A DNA stretch of 64,000 nucleotides. It comes from Pseudochelatococcus contaminans. GTDB lineage: Bacteria; Pseudomonadota; Alphaproteobacteria; Rhizobiales; Beijerinckiaceae. The translations under genes and the position numbers were made by a program. The stretch lies in the NCBI RefSeq assembly GCF_014195635.1, contig NZ_JACICC010000001.1, forward strand, positions 372,001-436,000, read 5' to 3'. This document shows positions 19,315-28,859 of this stretch, piece by piece. Numbering within the stretch: position 1 is the first letter of the stretch; each line of letters opens with the position of its first letter. The notes under the pieces were generated by a model, which had not been told where the DNA came from, did not search any database, and worked only from the letters and a program-made list of their open reading frames with translations.

Positions 19315-21258
19315 TCAGGCTCTGAGCGCTGCCGTCGCCGCAGTCCCGAGCGCCGCAAAGACGGTATCGACGATGCCCGCTGCATCCAGTCCCGCCATGG
19401 CATACATCCTGTCGGGCTTGTCATGCTCGATGAATGCATCGGGAAGCGTCATAGTGCGCACCTTCAGACCATGATCGAGCAATCCTTCATGCGCCAAGGC
19501 ATGCAGTACGAAAGCGCCGAAGCCGCCTTGCGAACCTTCCTCGATGGTGATGAGGCATTCGTGCTGCCGCGCCAACTGGCGAATCAAATCGAGATCAAGC
19601 GGTTTGGCAAAACGTGCGTCCGCAACAGTCGTTGACAGGCCGCGTGCTTCGAGATGGTCGGCGGCCTTGAGCGCTTCCGCCAGCCGCGTGCCGAGCGAAA
19701 GAAGCGCAACGCGGGAACCTTCACGCACGATACGGCCCTTGCCGATGGGCAGAACCTCCCCCCGCGGGGGCAATTCGACGCCTACACCCTCGCCGCGAGG
19801 GTAGCGCAGCGCGATCGGGCCATCATTGTGTGCCCTCGCGGTTGCGATCATATGCACGAGTTCCGCCTCGTCGCTGGCGGCCATCAGCACCATGTTCGGC
19901 AGGCAGCCGAGATAGGCGATGTCGAACGATCCGGCGTGCGTCGGTCCGTCGGCTCCCACAAGCCCGGCGCGGTCAATCGCGAACCGCACAGGCAGGTTCT
20001 GGATCGCCACGTCGTGCACGACCTGATCGTAAGCGCGCTGGAGGAACGTGGAATAAATAGCGCAAAAAGGCTTGTAGCCCTCCGACGCCAAACCGGCAGC
20101 GAATGTCACCGCGTGTTGCTCGGCGATGCCGACATCGAATGTGCGCTTGGGAAAGGCTTCTCCAAACAGGTCGAGCCCCGTGCCGGACGGCATGGCGGCG
20201 GTGACCGCAACTATCTTGTCGTCGTCCTGCGCCTCGCGGATGAGCGTGTCTGCAAACACGCGCGTATAGGAGGGCGCGTTGGCCTTCGGCTTTGCCTGCG
20301 TACCGGTGACGACATCGAAGGTGCTGACGCCGTGATATTTATCGGCAGCAGCCTCAGCGGGGGCGTAGCCTTTGCCCTTTTGCGTCACGACATGCAGCAG
20401 GATGGGGCCGTTCTGGGCGGTGCGGGCGTTGCGCAGCACCGGCAAAAGGTGGTCGAGGTTGTGGCCGTCCACAGGGCCGACGTAATAGAAGCCGAGTTCT
20501 TCGAACAGCGTGCCGCCGGCCCAGAAGCCACGCGCATATTCCTCCGCGCGCTGTGCCTTTTCATAGAAAAAGCGCGGCAGGCGGCTGGCGATCTGCTTGC
20601 CGGTTTCGCGCAGCGAGCGGTACGTGCCGCTGGATACGATCCGTGCCAGATGCGCCGACAGCGCCCCGGTGGGCGGGGCAATGGACATGTCGTTGTCGTT
20701 GAGAATCACAATCAGCCGCGAACCGAGCGCACCGGCGTTGTTCATGGCTTCATAGGCCATCCCGGCCGACATCGCGCCATCGCCGATGATGCAGACGACG
20801 TGATTATCCCCCTCCGCCAGATCGCGCGCCGCGGCCATGCCAAGGCCGGCCGAAATCGAGGTCGAGGAATGGCCCGCGCCGAACGGATCGTGTTCGCTTT
20901 CCTCACGCTTGGTGAAGCCGGACAAGCCGCCGCCCTTGCGTAAAGTGCGGATACGGTCGCGCCGCCCGGTCAGAATCTTGTGCGGATAAGCCTGATGCCC
21001 GACATCCCAGATCAGCCGGTCGCGGGGAGTGTCGAAAACATAGTGCAGCGCCGCTGTCAGTTCGACCACGCCGAGACCGGCGCCGAGGTGCCCGCCGGTT
21101 ACGGAGACGGCATCGATCATTTCCGCGCGCAACTCATCCACAAGTTGTGGCAGTGCCGTTTCAGGCAGGGCGCGGAGATCTTCCGGCGTCGGAACAGTGT
21201 CGAGCAGCGGCGTGGAAACGGGCAATGAAAACACCTCGGGAGAACGCGGAGACACCAT
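19315..21258 (-). CDS. dxs: 1-deoxy-D-xylulose-5-phosphate synthase
   Basis: Thiamine-diphosphate enzyme condensing pyruvate and glyceraldehyde-3-phosphate in the first step of the MEP isoprenoid pathway. About 647 residues. Motifs: [16 protein letters not shown] (substrate/TPP pocket), [18 protein letters not shown] (TPP-Mg site), [14 protein letters not shown] in the transketolase-like domain, and a C-terminal transketolase fold. The start is uncertain: ATG 21258 is chosen, GTG 21288 and GTG 21234 are also in frame and none has a clear ribosome binding site. The downstream pathway gene ispH is also in the window (45509). Confidence 0.95.
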   Translation of the reverse strand: MVSPRSPEVFSLPVSTPLLDTVPTPEDLRALPETALPQLVDELRAEMIDAVSVTGGHLGAGLGVVELTAALHYVFDTPRDRLIWDVGHQAYPHKILTGRRDRIRTLRKGGGLSGFTKREESEHDPFGAGHSSTSISAGLGMAAARDLAEGDNHVVCIIGDGAMSAGMAYEAMNNAGALGSRLIVILNDNDMSIAPPTGALSAHLARIVSSGTYRSLRETGKQIASRLPRFFYEKAQRAEEYARGFWAGGTLFEELGFYYVGPVDGHNLDHLLPVLRNARTAQNGPILLHVVTQKGKGYAPAEAAADKYHGVSTFDVVTGTQAKPKANAPSYTRVFADTLIREAQDDDKIVAVTAAMPSGTGLDLFGEAFPKRTFDVGIAEQHAVTFAAGLASEGYKPFCAIYSTFLQRAYDQVVHDVAIQNLPVRFAIDRAGLVGADGPTHAGSFDIAYLGCLPNMVLMAASDEAELVHMIATARAHNDGPIALRYPRGEGVGVELPPRGEVLPIGKGRIVREGSRVALLSLGTRLAEALKAADHLEARGLSTTVADARFAKPLDLDLIRQLARQHECLITIEEGSQGGFGAFVLHALAHEGLLDHGLKVRTMTLPDAFIEHDKPDRMYAMAGLDAAGIVDTVFAALGTAATAALRA

Positions 21259-21460
21259 ATATGGAAGCGCGCCGCCTTCAGTTTGCACAAATTCAACGCA
21301 TAAGCCTTTGGCCTGCGTTCGTCAAAGGTTAGAGCATCATCGATCCTGAGGAAATCAGGCTCCAGGAGCCAATCTCATATCAAGATGCCGATCTCATATT
21401 ATTATGGCCATTTGCGTTCGATCCAGCAGGAAGATCTGAACGCAAGAAGCTTGTCAGCGG

Positions 21461-21724
21461 CTATTCCTCGATGTCGAGCGGGGTTGCGGAGGCCTCTCCC
21501 GATGCCGATACGGCGATTCTTTCGATGCGTGCTTCAGCCTTTTTCAGCAAGGCGTCACAATGCTTCTTGAGTTGTTCGCCACGCTCGAAGATCGCAATCG
21601 ATTCCTCAAGCGGCACGTCCCCGCGCTCAAGGCGGGAAACGATCTGTTCAAGCTCCGCCAGTGCCTGCTCAAAGGGCAGGCCATCGAGGGAGCCGGTTGC
21701 GGGAGTTTCGAGCGCTTTCGTCAT
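21461..21724 (-). CDS. xseB: Exodeoxyribonuclease VII small subunit XseB
   Basis: Small helical subunit of exonuclease VII, which degrades single-stranded DNA with XseA (not in the window). 87 residues, normal size. The family core [39 protein letters not shown] is recognisable across residues 18-55 (quoted here in part: [18 protein letters not shown]). Located upstream of dxs on the same strand with about 200 bases between, as in many proteobacteria; ispA, often between them, is absent. Confidence 0.93.
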   Translation of the reverse strand: MTKALETPATGSLDGLPFEQALAELEQIVSRLERGDVPLEESIAIFERGEQLKKHCDALLKKAEARIERIAVSASGEASATPLDIEE

Positions 21725-21898
21725 GAGTGCCGTTATCGCGCCGCGCGGCCATAATTACAAGGGTGGAATGCTCGTCTCCATGCGCCCTCGGGAGTGGACC
21801 GGACGCCAATCCCGGCGTAGGGTGACTTTTGCTGTGCATGCACAGCAGCGCGAGCAAGCTGCCATGCGCAAATGCACTGAACATGCCGAGAGTTAACC
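21725..21898. promoter_or_regulatory. Divergent promoter region with an 18-bp perfect palindrome
   Basis: Region between xseB (-) and the SDR gene (+). It contains TGCTGTGCATGCACAGCA at 21830-21847, a perfect 18-base palindrome without spacer, about 50 bases before the SDR start. It has no U-tract and lies before both genes, so an operator is more likely than a terminator. Confidence 0.5.
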
Positions 21899-22654
21899 GT
21901 GAGCCACAAGACAAACACCCGCCGTCGTATCATGTTGCTCACCGGGGCCAGCCGGGGCATCGGCCACGCCACCGTCAAACGCTTTTCAGCGGCCGGATGG
22001 CGCGTCATCACCAGTTCGCGCCATGCTTTTCCGGAAGTCTGCCCGTGGGAAATGGGGCCAGAGGACCATATTCAGGTCGACCTCGGAGACGTCGATTCGA
22101 CGCGCGCCGCCATTGCCGAAATGAAGCGGCGTCTCGCTGACGAAGGCGGTGTGCTTGACGCACTGGTCAACAATGCCGGTATTTCGCCCAAAGGCGAGGG
22201 CGGCCAGCGCCTCAACACGCTCGACACGCCCATTGAAGACTGGCTGCGGGTTTTTCAGGTGAATTTCTTTTCTTCCGCCTTGCTCGCGCGCGGGCTCGTC
22301 GAAGAATTGACCCGCGCGGGCGGTTCGGTCGTGAATGTCACCTCCATCGCGGGGTCGCGTGTGCATCCTTATGCGGGGTCCGCCTACGCCACATCCAAAG
22401 CCGCGTTGGCCGCGCTGACGCGCGAAATGGCAGCGGATTTTGGCCCGCTGGGGGTGCGCGTCAATGCCATTTCGCCGGGTGAAATCGATACGTCCATTCT
22501 GTCGCCGGGCACGGAGCGCATGGCCGAGGCCTTCCCGCTGCGCCGCCTCGGCACCCCGGATGAAGTCGCCAAGGCCATCTATTTTCTGTGCACGGAAGCG
22601 TCGTCTTATGTGACGGGCGCGGAGTTGCACATCAACGGCGGGCAGCACGTTTGA
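21899..22654 (+). CDS. Short-chain dehydrogenase/reductase (SDR) family protein
   Basis: Classical SDR with NAD(P)-binding TGASRGIGHATVKRF near the N terminus, NNAG in the fourth strand, catalytic serine in VVNVTSIAGS and the YATSK (YxxxK) pair, ending in a C-terminal HINGGQHV. 251 residues. Substrate unknown; sequences of this kind are often annotated as 3-oxoacyl-ACP reductase-like, but it is not beside fab genes. The GTG start has GAGAG six bases upstream; an ATG at 21932 would cut into the region before the Rossmann motif. Its stop overlaps a TTG start of the next gene. Confidence 0.85.
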   Translation: MSHKTNTRRRIMLLTGASRGIGHATVKRFSAAGWRVITSSRHAFPEVCPWEMGPEDHIQVDLGDVDSTRAAIAEMKRRLADEGGVLDALVNNAGISPKGEGGQRLNTLDTPIEDWLRVFQVNFFSSALLARGLVEELTRAGGSVVNVTSIAGSRVHPYAGSAYATSKAALAALTREMAADFGPLGVRVNAISPGEIDTSILSPGTERMAEAFPLRRLGTPDEVAKAIYFLCTEASSYVTGAELHINGGQHV

Positions 22655-23115
22655 GTGCGCTGTTGTTTTCGGCCTTGAGCCGTTTACGCCGCCTCGCGTC
22701 GTTGCTGCGCGTGGGCGCGCTGTCGTGCGCGATGCTGGCGCTGTCCATCCCTGTTGCGGGGATCGCGCCTGCCATCGCGCAGGAGGAAGCTGCGCCTGTA
22801 CTTCGGCAGCCCCCTCCAGGGTATGAGAAAGAGTTGCTGCGGTTGTCGGAGGTGCTGGGTTCCCTGGCTTTCCTGCGCACGCTTTGCAACGCTGGTGACG
22901 CTCAACAGTGGCGCGAGCGCATGGCTGCACTGATGGAGAGCGAAGCGCGCGATGCCGAGGGGCGGGCGCGCATTGCCGGAGCGTTCAATCAGGGATATCG
23001 CGCTTTTTCAGTGACTTACCGCACCTGCACGCCAGCGGCGCGCGAAGCCATCACGCGCTATCTGGCCGAGGGCGAACGCCTGACGCGGGCCATTGCGCAA
23101 CGCTTTGGCGGGTAA
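22651..23115 (+). CDS. TIGR02301 (DUF2385) family exported protein
   Basis: Small secreted protein of a family known essentially from alphaproteobacteria, function unknown. About 154 residues from a TTG at 22651 that overlaps the SDR stop (TTGA); GTG 22711 is an alternative. A signal peptide ends at IAPAIA-QEE. The mature part carries family features: LGSLAFLRTLCN, WRERMAALMESE, FNQGYRAFSVTYRTCT, with two conserved cysteines likely forming a disulfide. Probably periplasmic. Overlap with the SDR gene suggests co-transcription, but that does not identify a role. Confidence 0.75.
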   Translation: MSALLFSALSRLRRLASLLRVGALSCAMLALSIPVAGIAPAIAQEEAAPVLRQPPPGYEKELLRLSEVLGSLAFLRTLCNAGDAQQWRERMAALMESEARDAEGRARIAGAFNQGYRAFSVTYRTCTPAAREAITRYLAEGERLTRAIAQRFGG

Positions 23116-23235
23116 AGCGTTGTGGAGCGTCCCGCCCGCCGTGCATGACCACGCGGCGTTATCAATTGTTGATATTTCAGCGCTATCGCTACGGTATTCA
23201 GTTCTTTGTCGGACAGCAAGTAAAGGAGAACGCCA

Positions 23236-23676
23236 ATGTTGAAGGAATTCCGGGAGTTCGCTCTCAAGGGCAATGTTGTGGACCTCGCCATCGGCGTGAT
23301 CATCGGTGCGGCCTTCAGCAGAATTGTCGAGTCGATTGTCGGTGACGTGTTCATGCCGCTTATCGCCGCCATCACCCGTGGCGGCGTGGATTTCTCCAAC
23401 TACTTCCTGCCGCTTTCCGGCGATGTGACGGCCACATCCCTCGATGCAGCTCGTTCGCAGGGCGCAGTGCTCGCCTACGGCAGCTTCATCACGCAGGCCA
23501 TTAACTTCCTCATCGTCGCGTGGGTGCTGTTTCTCGTGGTCAAGGCCATCAACGAACTGAAGCGTCAGGCCGAGCGCAATGCCCCGCCGCCGCCCGCGCC
23601 GCAGGACCCGGCAGATGTAAAGTTGCTTCAGGAAATTCGCGACCTTCTTGCCCAACAGCGTGGTCCGTCTGCCTGA
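23236..23676 (+). CDS. mscL: Large-conductance mechanosensitive channel MscL
   Basis: Inner-membrane pentameric channel that opens at high membrane tension to protect against osmotic downshock. 146 residues. The N terminus [23 protein letters not shown] is the hallmark helix and first membrane segment, the second segment spans about [18 protein letters not shown], and a charged C-terminal helix ends with [11 protein letters not shown]. Excellent ribosome binding site AAAGGAGA eight bases before the ATG. Stands alone between short intergenic regions. Confidence 0.97.
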   Translation: MLKEFREFALKGNVVDLAIGVIIGAAFSRIVESIVGDVFMPLIAAITRGGVDFSNYFLPLSGDVTATSLDAARSQGAVLAYGSFITQAINFLIVAWVLFLVVKAINELKRQAERNAPPPPAPQDPADVKLLQEIRDLLAQQRGPSA

Positions 23677-23959
23677 GTGCTCATCGCTACCGCTGCCTTG
23701 GTATTTGCATCTCGCACGCTCTGCCTTCAATTCAATTGATCGGCCTGAACGCAGGGCGTGCTATTCAACAAAGTGTTTTCAAGCAAAGAGCATATCGCTT
23801 TGCGCGGTGAAAGCGCGTATGGTCAAGGCTTGACGGCGCTTCAGTGATTATTTTCGGGGCCGTGGCCTTCATAGCGCGGCTTGATCAGGTGCATCGCGCG
23901 TGGTCTGCCACGCGCATAGCTGTCGAGATCTTATCAAGCGACATGTAACGGGGGCGACT
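23677..23959 (+). other. Intergenic region with an 8-bp GC hairpin
   Basis: No gene recognised in about 280 bases. It contains a hairpin GCGCGTGG-TCTG-CCACGCGC (23896-23915) about 45 bases before the next gene's start. There is no U-tract after it, so it is not a standard terminator for mscL; it may be in the 5' leader of the downstream gene. Confidence 0.35.
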
Positions 23960-24445
23960 GTGAGACGAATTGCTGTATTGATGGCGGCATTGCTGCCAAC
24001 CATGGCTTTCGCCGCCGAGGATAATGCTCCGGCTGCCGGTGCGACAGCAGCCCAGTCTCAGTCTGAAAGTTCGTCTTCCGACAACGTGCGGATGTTTTCT
24101 CCCGAATGGCGCGAGCAGAAAATCCTTGATCGAGAGGAAAATCTGCGCGCGCTCGATGAAGAGCAGCGGCGTTTCGACAGGTGGGAGAAAAATGCGCGGA
24201 AGGCAGTCGGAGGCATTTGCGCCGATTGTCTTGGCGGGGGTAGCGGCGGCACGATGACCATTCCGGCCGATGCTATACCGAACATCCCGTCCAATACCGG
24301 CTTTGACGAAACCAGCGCTTATTATGCAGCGCCGCCCGCACCACAGGTTGTTGGCGCGCCTTCGGCTGTCGTGACCGCGCCTGCACGTGCGCCTGTCGGC
24401 AGTGCGGGTGCTCCGCTGGATATCCGTTCACCCGCTGCGCGCTGA
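23960..24445 (+). CDS. Exported protein of unknown function
   Basis: 161 residues from a GTG that follows GGGGGCGACT; a longer frame back to 23900 lacks a signal peptide at its end and is less likely. I do not recognise the family. It has a clear signal peptide (MRRIAVLMAALLPTMAFA-AED), a low-complexity Ala/Ser segment, a highly charged likely coiled helix (PEWREQKILDREENLRALDE and on), a CADC pair followed by glycines, and an Ala/Pro-rich tail. Probably periplasmic or envelope-associated. It converges on the histidine kinase gene with only 25 bases between the stops. Confidence 0.6.
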   Translation: MRRIAVLMAALLPTMAFAAEDNAPAAGATAAQSQSESSSSDNVRMFSPEWREQKILDREENLRALDEEQRRFDRWEKNARKAVGGICADCLGGGSGGTMTIPADAIPNIPSNTGFDETSAYYAAPPAPQVVGAPSAVVTAPARAPVGSAGAPLDIRSPAAR

Positions 24446-24470
24446 AGGTCGCCGCTTTTACCTGAAAACT

Positions 24471-26819
24471 CTATGCTGCCTGGCGGCGTTCGGCATCCGC
24501 TGCGGGCAGCCCGATCATCACCACGGTACCGTTGCCGACGCTGGAGCGGATGCGCAGTGCGCCGCCATGCAACTCGGCCAGTGAGCGGGCGATGGCGAGG
24601 CCCAGCCCCGATCCCTTGTAGCTGCGCGCAAATTCGGTCTCGACCTGCTCGAATGGCCGGCCGAGTTTTTTGAGTGCCTCGGCGGGGATGCCGATGCCGG
24701 TGTCTTCCACGTAAAGATGAATGTTCGCTCCCGATACCCGCGCGCGCAAGGTGACGCGGCCATCTTCGGGCGTGAACTTGACGGCGTTGCGCAGGACGTG
24801 GCCCAGAATTTGACTGAGAGCTTTCGGGTCGGCGTTGATGGCGGCATCGGGCAGGGTCTCGACGCTCAGCGTCAGCCGCTTCAGTTCGGCATCGCGGGCG
24901 ATGGCGCGCGCTGCCTCGCGCATCACGCTGTCGACCTCCAGCGCTTCCGGTTGCAGATTGATACGCCCGGCTTCGATGCGCGACATGTCCAGAATATCGC
25001 TGATCACGCCAAGCAGGTATCTGCCACTCTGTTTGATGTCGCGGCAATATTCGTTGTACTTGTCGTTGCCCAGGTCGCCGAAAATGCCGCTTTCCATCAG
25101 CTCCGAGAAGCCGATGATCGCGTTCAGCGGTGTGCGCAGTTCGTGGCTCATGTTGGCGAGGAACTCGGCCTTGGCGCGGTTGGCGGTCTCGGCTTCGGCT
25201 TTTTGTTCCAGATATCGCTCTGCCAGATCCGCAAGCTGGCGGGCCTGCGTTTCGAGCTTCTGGCGCGAGCGTTTGAGATCCGCGACGGTGGCGATCAGCC
25301 GCCGTTCGGATTCCATCAGCTTTTCCTCGTGGTTCTTGAGGGCGGTGATATCCGTACCGACCGAGACATAACCGCCGTCGCGGGTGCGGCGCTCGTTGAT
25401 CTGCAACCATCGCCCGTCGGTCAACTGGGCCTCGAAGGTGCGCGCGCCGCTGCCCCGCCCGTTTGCAAGGCGGGTCTGATCCATCAGCTCGGTCTTGACG
25501 GGCGGCAGCGTACCAAGCCGCATCAGGTCTTCATAGAGCGTGCCCGGTGCTGCCGCATCGGCGGAGAGACCATGCAGGCGCTGGAATTTCGAATTGCAGG
25601 TCACGAGGCGGTTGTTGGCATCCCAGAGCACGAATGCTTCGGAGATGGTTTCCACGGCTTCGCGCAAGCGCATATCGGCTGTGGCGGTCAGTTCGGCGAG
25701 GCGGCGCTGCTCCGTGATGTCGACGGCGATGCCGACGAGATGCGGGCCATCGCCCCTGTCCTCGACGACCTGCGCGCGGGCCTTGATCCACACCCACTTG
25801 CCGGCGGCGTTCATGATGCGGAAATCGTGGTCGATGCTGGTGGCGCGGTTGCTGGCGATCATATCCGCCATGGTATAAAGGTCCGCGTCGTCGGGGTGGA
25901 CGAGCTTGTTCATCTCGCCGAAGGACATGAACTCGTCCCGTCGCTCATAGCCCAGAATGTCGTACATTGAGTCGGACCAGTAGAGCCGCCCGCGCGCAAT
26001 GTCCCAATCCCACAATCCGCAGCGCCCGCGATCAAGAGCGGCGTCAACGCGTTCGCGTACCTTGTCGCATACTTCCTCGGCGGTACGCGCACGGCGCGTT
26101 TGCATGAAATAGGCCGCCGTCATCGCCAGCAGCACGAAGGCCGCGGCGGCAAGCATCGTCGATTGGCTGATGATGTCCGCGCGCCAGTCGGCCAGTGCAT
26201 CCACCTCGGTCTGGAAAACGGCTACCTGGCCGCCGCCCGGCAGATTGCGTACCGTGGCGAGCGCCTGTTGGCCGTCTGGTAACTGGATATGCAAGACGCC
26301 GGCGCGGTCGGCGAAAGTGGTCAGTGGCTGGCGCGCGCCCAGGATCTTGCCAAGCTTGAGACCCTCGAAATCACTGATACTGGCGGCGGCGATGCTGCCG
26401 GACTGGTCGGTCACGGCCAGCAGCCGGCCATTGATGAGCGAACCGGCTGTTACTAAACGTTCGATGATGTCGCGTGCCGTTTTGGCCACGATGTACGCCT
26501 GGGCATTGCCTGCGTGTGCGGCTTCTCCGCCGGGGGAGCGCACTGCGAGCTGAAGGGCGATGTCGGCGGCCGCCAGCGAAGCGACAAGGTCGACCTCTTT
26601 CGTGGCGCTGGACATGGCCTGGTTGCGGCTGTTGATGCCGTGCACGATCGCACCGGCAAGCAAGGCGACAAGGAAGAACACGAGCAGAACCGGCACCGCC
26701 AGCCGCAGCCATGGCTCCATCGCCGCAAAATCATAATGGCTGAGGCGACCGCTGGATCGTGTCACCCCTAGCACCGTGCCCGCGCGCACGGGCACGCTCG
26801 CCGCTTCCGCGCGCGCCAT
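24471..26819 (-). CDS. PleC-like membrane PAS-domain sensor histidine kinase
   Basis: 782 residues: cytoplasmic N terminus, membrane segment at about 36-58, periplasmic domain of some 160 residues, second membrane segment at about 222-240, PAS domain at about 265-370 ending in VGIAVDITEQRR, second PAS at about 385-495 ending VGTDITALKNHEEK, a coiled-coil linker, HisKA with the phosphorylated His 559 in MSHELRTPLNAIIG, and a HATPase with N, G1 (DTGIGIP) and G2 (GSGLGLAIA) boxes. No receiver domain. The HisKA sequence resembles the PleC/DivJ/PdhS group that acts on DivK in alphaproteobacteria; that assignment is by resemblance only. No cognate regulator gene is adjacent. Confidence 0.82.
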   Translation of the reverse strand: MARAEAASVPVRAGTVLGVTRSSGRLSHYDFAAMEPWLRLAVPVLLVFFLVALLAGAIVHGINSRNQAMSSATKEVDLVASLAAADIALQLAVRSPGGEAAHAGNAQAYIVAKTARDIIERLVTAGSLINGRLLAVTDQSGSIAAASISDFEGLKLGKILGARQPLTTFADRAGVLHIQLPDGQQALATVRNLPGGGQVAVFQTEVDALADWRADIISQSTMLAAAAFVLLAMTAAYFMQTRRARTAEEVCDKVRERVDAALDRGRCGLWDWDIARGRLYWSDSMYDILGYERRDEFMSFGEMNKLVHPDDADLYTMADMIASNRATSIDHDFRIMNAAGKWVWIKARAQVVEDRGDGPHLVGIAVDITEQRRLAELTATADMRLREAVETISEAFVLWDANNRLVTCNSKFQRLHGLSADAAAPGTLYEDLMRLGTLPPVKTELMDQTRLANGRGSGARTFEAQLTDGRWLQINERRTRDGGYVSVGTDITALKNHEEKLMESERRLIATVADLKRSRQKLETQARQLADLAERYLEQKAEAETANRAKAEFLANMSHELRTPLNAIIGFSELMESGIFGDLGNDKYNEYCRDIKQSGRYLLGVISDILDMSRIEAGRINLQPEALEVDSVMREAARAIARDAELKRLTLSVETLPDAAINADPKALSQILGHVLRNAVKFTPEDGRVTLRARVSGANIHLYVEDTGIGIPAEALKKLGRPFEQVETEFARSYKGSGLGLAIARSLAELHGGALRIRSSVGNGTVVMIGLPAADAERRQAA

Positions 26820-27110
26820 GCAAGCCCCCTTCGGAGTCCCAAACGTCTGATACTAACGCGCCGGCGAGACCGCCGACCACCGGCAGCGTCCGGCGGCAAA
26901 GCCGCTGTTTCCGCTGTCCGGACAGTTCCGGAATCCGAAAAGGCCGCTCCGATGACGGGCCGGCCTCATGAAACCGTTACGATACGCATGATCCGCAAGA
27001 CGTGCCGCATCTTTCCGAATCACAGCTATGAGAATCCGAAATCACATTTTTGTCCAGATGGTTTATGAAAGGTTTACGCAGAAAGATGTGGCATATTATT
27101 CGCCACATAT
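26820..27110. other. Gene-free stretch upstream of the histidine kinase
   Basis: About 290 bases between the phosphohexomutase terminator and the kinase start. No frame looks coding. A seven-base-pair inverted repeat ATGTGGC...GCCACAT (27086-27108) lies in an AT-rich patch. The kinase promoter should be here on the minus strand, but I could not assign it. Confidence 0.35.
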
Positions 27111-27111
27111 G

Positions 27112-27143
27112 AAAAAAGGGCGCGGAAGCTTTTCCGCGCCCTT
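27112..27143 (-). terminator. Rho-independent terminator of the phosphohexomutase gene
   Basis: On the minus strand a perfect 12-base-pair stem AAGGGCGCGGAA/TTCCGCGCCCTT with a four-base loop is followed by a run of T residues. It begins 22 bases after the stop at 27165. Textbook intrinsic terminator. Confidence 0.9.
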
Positions 27144-27164
27144 GAATATCCCAATGGAATTGAA

Positions 27165-28664
27165 TCAGAAAGTCTGATTGTAAGCGCCCACTTCCGGATT
27201 CTCGCGCAGGATATCATCCACAGCCTTGAACATTTCGCGGGTGCGAGCCTCGGATACCGGGCTTTCAATCACGACCACCAGTTCCGGTTTGTTGGAGGAT
27301 GCACGCACGAGGCCCCAGGTGCCGTCTTCGGCCACCACGCGCACACCGTTCACCGTCACGAGATCGCGGATGGCCTGCCCGGCAACCTGTCCGCCCTGCG
27401 CCTGCAAATCCTTGAAGCGCTGAGTGACACGTTCGACCACGTCATACTTGATCTCGTCCGCGCAGTGCGGCGACATCGTCGGCGTGCCCCATGTCTGCGG
27501 CAGGTCGCTGTAAAGGTCGGCCATGGACTTGGCGGGGTTGCGGTCCAGCATGTCGAGCACGGCGATGGCGGTGACGAGACCGTCATCATAGCCGCGTCCG
27601 ACAGGCGCGTTGAAGAAGAAGTGGCCGGACTTCTCGAAACCGGCGAGGGCGTTCAGCTCCTTCACGCGGCGCTTGATGTAGCTGTGGCCGGTCTTCCAGT
27701 AATCGGCTTTCACGCCATTGGCGCGCAGCACCGGATCGGTGTCGAACAGCCCGGTGGACTTGACGTCGACAACGAAGGTCGCGCCGGGGTGCAGCGCCGA
27801 CAGATCGCGCGCCAGCATCACGCCGATCTTGTCGGCGAAAATCTCGTTGCCGTTGTTGTCGACCACGCCGCAGCGGTCGCCGTCGCCATCAAAGCCAAGA
27901 CCGACATCCGCACCGGATTCGCGCACGGCGTCAGCGATGGCGTGCAGCATCTTGAGGTCTTCAGGATTGGGGTTGTAGCGCGGGAAGGTGTGGTCGAGGT
28001 TGGTATCCAGCGGCACCACCTCCACACCGATGCCTTCCAGCACCTGCGGCGCGAACGCCGCTGCCGTGCCGTTGCCGCATGCGGCTACGACCTTCAGCTT
28101 GCGGGTCAGTTTCGGGCGGTTGGTGAGATCGTTGATGTAGCGCTGGCCGAAACCCTCGATGAACTCATAGCTGCCGCCGGACCGTGTCTCGAACTTCGCG
28201 TTCAGCACGATGTCCTTCAGGCGGCTCATCTCGTCCGGGCCGAAGGTGAGGGGGCGGGCCGCGCCCATTTTCACGCCGGTCCAGCCGTTGTCGTTATGCG
28301 AGGCGGTGACCATCGCGACGGCGGGCACGTCGAGATCGAACTGGGCGAAATACGCCATCGGCGACAGGGCCAGGCCGATATCCTTCACCTTGACGCCCGC
28401 GGCCATCAGGCCGGCGATCAGGGCATATTTGATGGATGACGAATAGCCGCGGAAATCATGTCCAGTGACGATTTCCGGCTTCGTGCCGAGTTCGTGCAGC
28501 AGTTGCCCAAGGCCCAGGCCAAGCGCCTGCACGCCCATCAGGTTGATTTCTTTCTCGAACAACCAGCGTGCATCATACTCGCGGAAGCCTGTCGGCTTCA
28601 CCAGCGGCAGAGTCTCATACTCGTAGGTGTTCGGGGTGAGCTGGGGCAGGGGCTTGGGAAACAT
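27165..28664 (-). CDS. Phosphomannomutase/phosphoglucomutase
   Basis: Alpha-D-phosphohexomutase interconverting hexose-6- and hexose-1-phosphates for LPS, exopolysaccharide and glycogen precursors. About 499 residues from the ATG of MFPKPLPQL; a frame extending to 28715 adds 17 unlikely residues. The phosphoserine loop is in VTASHNDNGW (Ser about 122), the metal loop is GFDGDGDRCG (near 260), the sugar-binding loop is FEKSGHFFFNAPVG, and the C-terminal phosphate site is RASSNKPELVVV. The sequence resembles bifunctional ManB/PgmG-type enzymes rather than GlmM. Single gene with its own terminator. Confidence 0.9.
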   Translation of the reverse strand: MFPKPLPQLTPNTYEYETLPLVKPTGFREYDARWLFEKEINLMGVQALGLGLGQLLHELGTKPEIVTGHDFRGYSSSIKYALIAGLMAAGVKVKDIGLALSPMAYFAQFDLDVPAVAMVTASHNDNGWTGVKMGAARPLTFGPDEMSRLKDIVLNAKFETRSGGSYEFIEGFGQRYINDLTNRPKLTRKLKVVAACGNGTAAAFAPQVLEGIGVEVVPLDTNLDHTFPRYNPNPEDLKMLHAIADAVRESGADVGLGFDGDGDRCGVVDNNGNEIFADKIGVMLARDLSALHPGATFVVDVKSTGLFDTDPVLRANGVKADYWKTGHSYIKRRVKELNALAGFEKSGHFFFNAPVGRGYDDGLVTAIAVLDMLDRNPAKSMADLYSDLPQTWGTPTMSPHCADEIKYDVVERVTQRFKDLQAQGGQVAGQAIRDLVTVNGVRVVAEDGTWGLVRASSNKPELVVVIESPVSEARTREMFKAVDDILRENPEVGAYNQTF

Positions 28665-28859
28665 GGTGATCCTTGACGGCTCGTGAAAGCTGGGCTCAGG
28701 TTGCATGATCGGCATACAATGGCAAGCCCGGCCAGAATGGGCGTACAGTCAGACACGTTTTTCATGACGTATGTTTGGCTGGCGCCCTGAATTTTGTATT
28801 TTTACCGCAGCTTGTATCCAATTCGACAGCTCGGCTTGAATGTAAACTGCTCTATTCTG

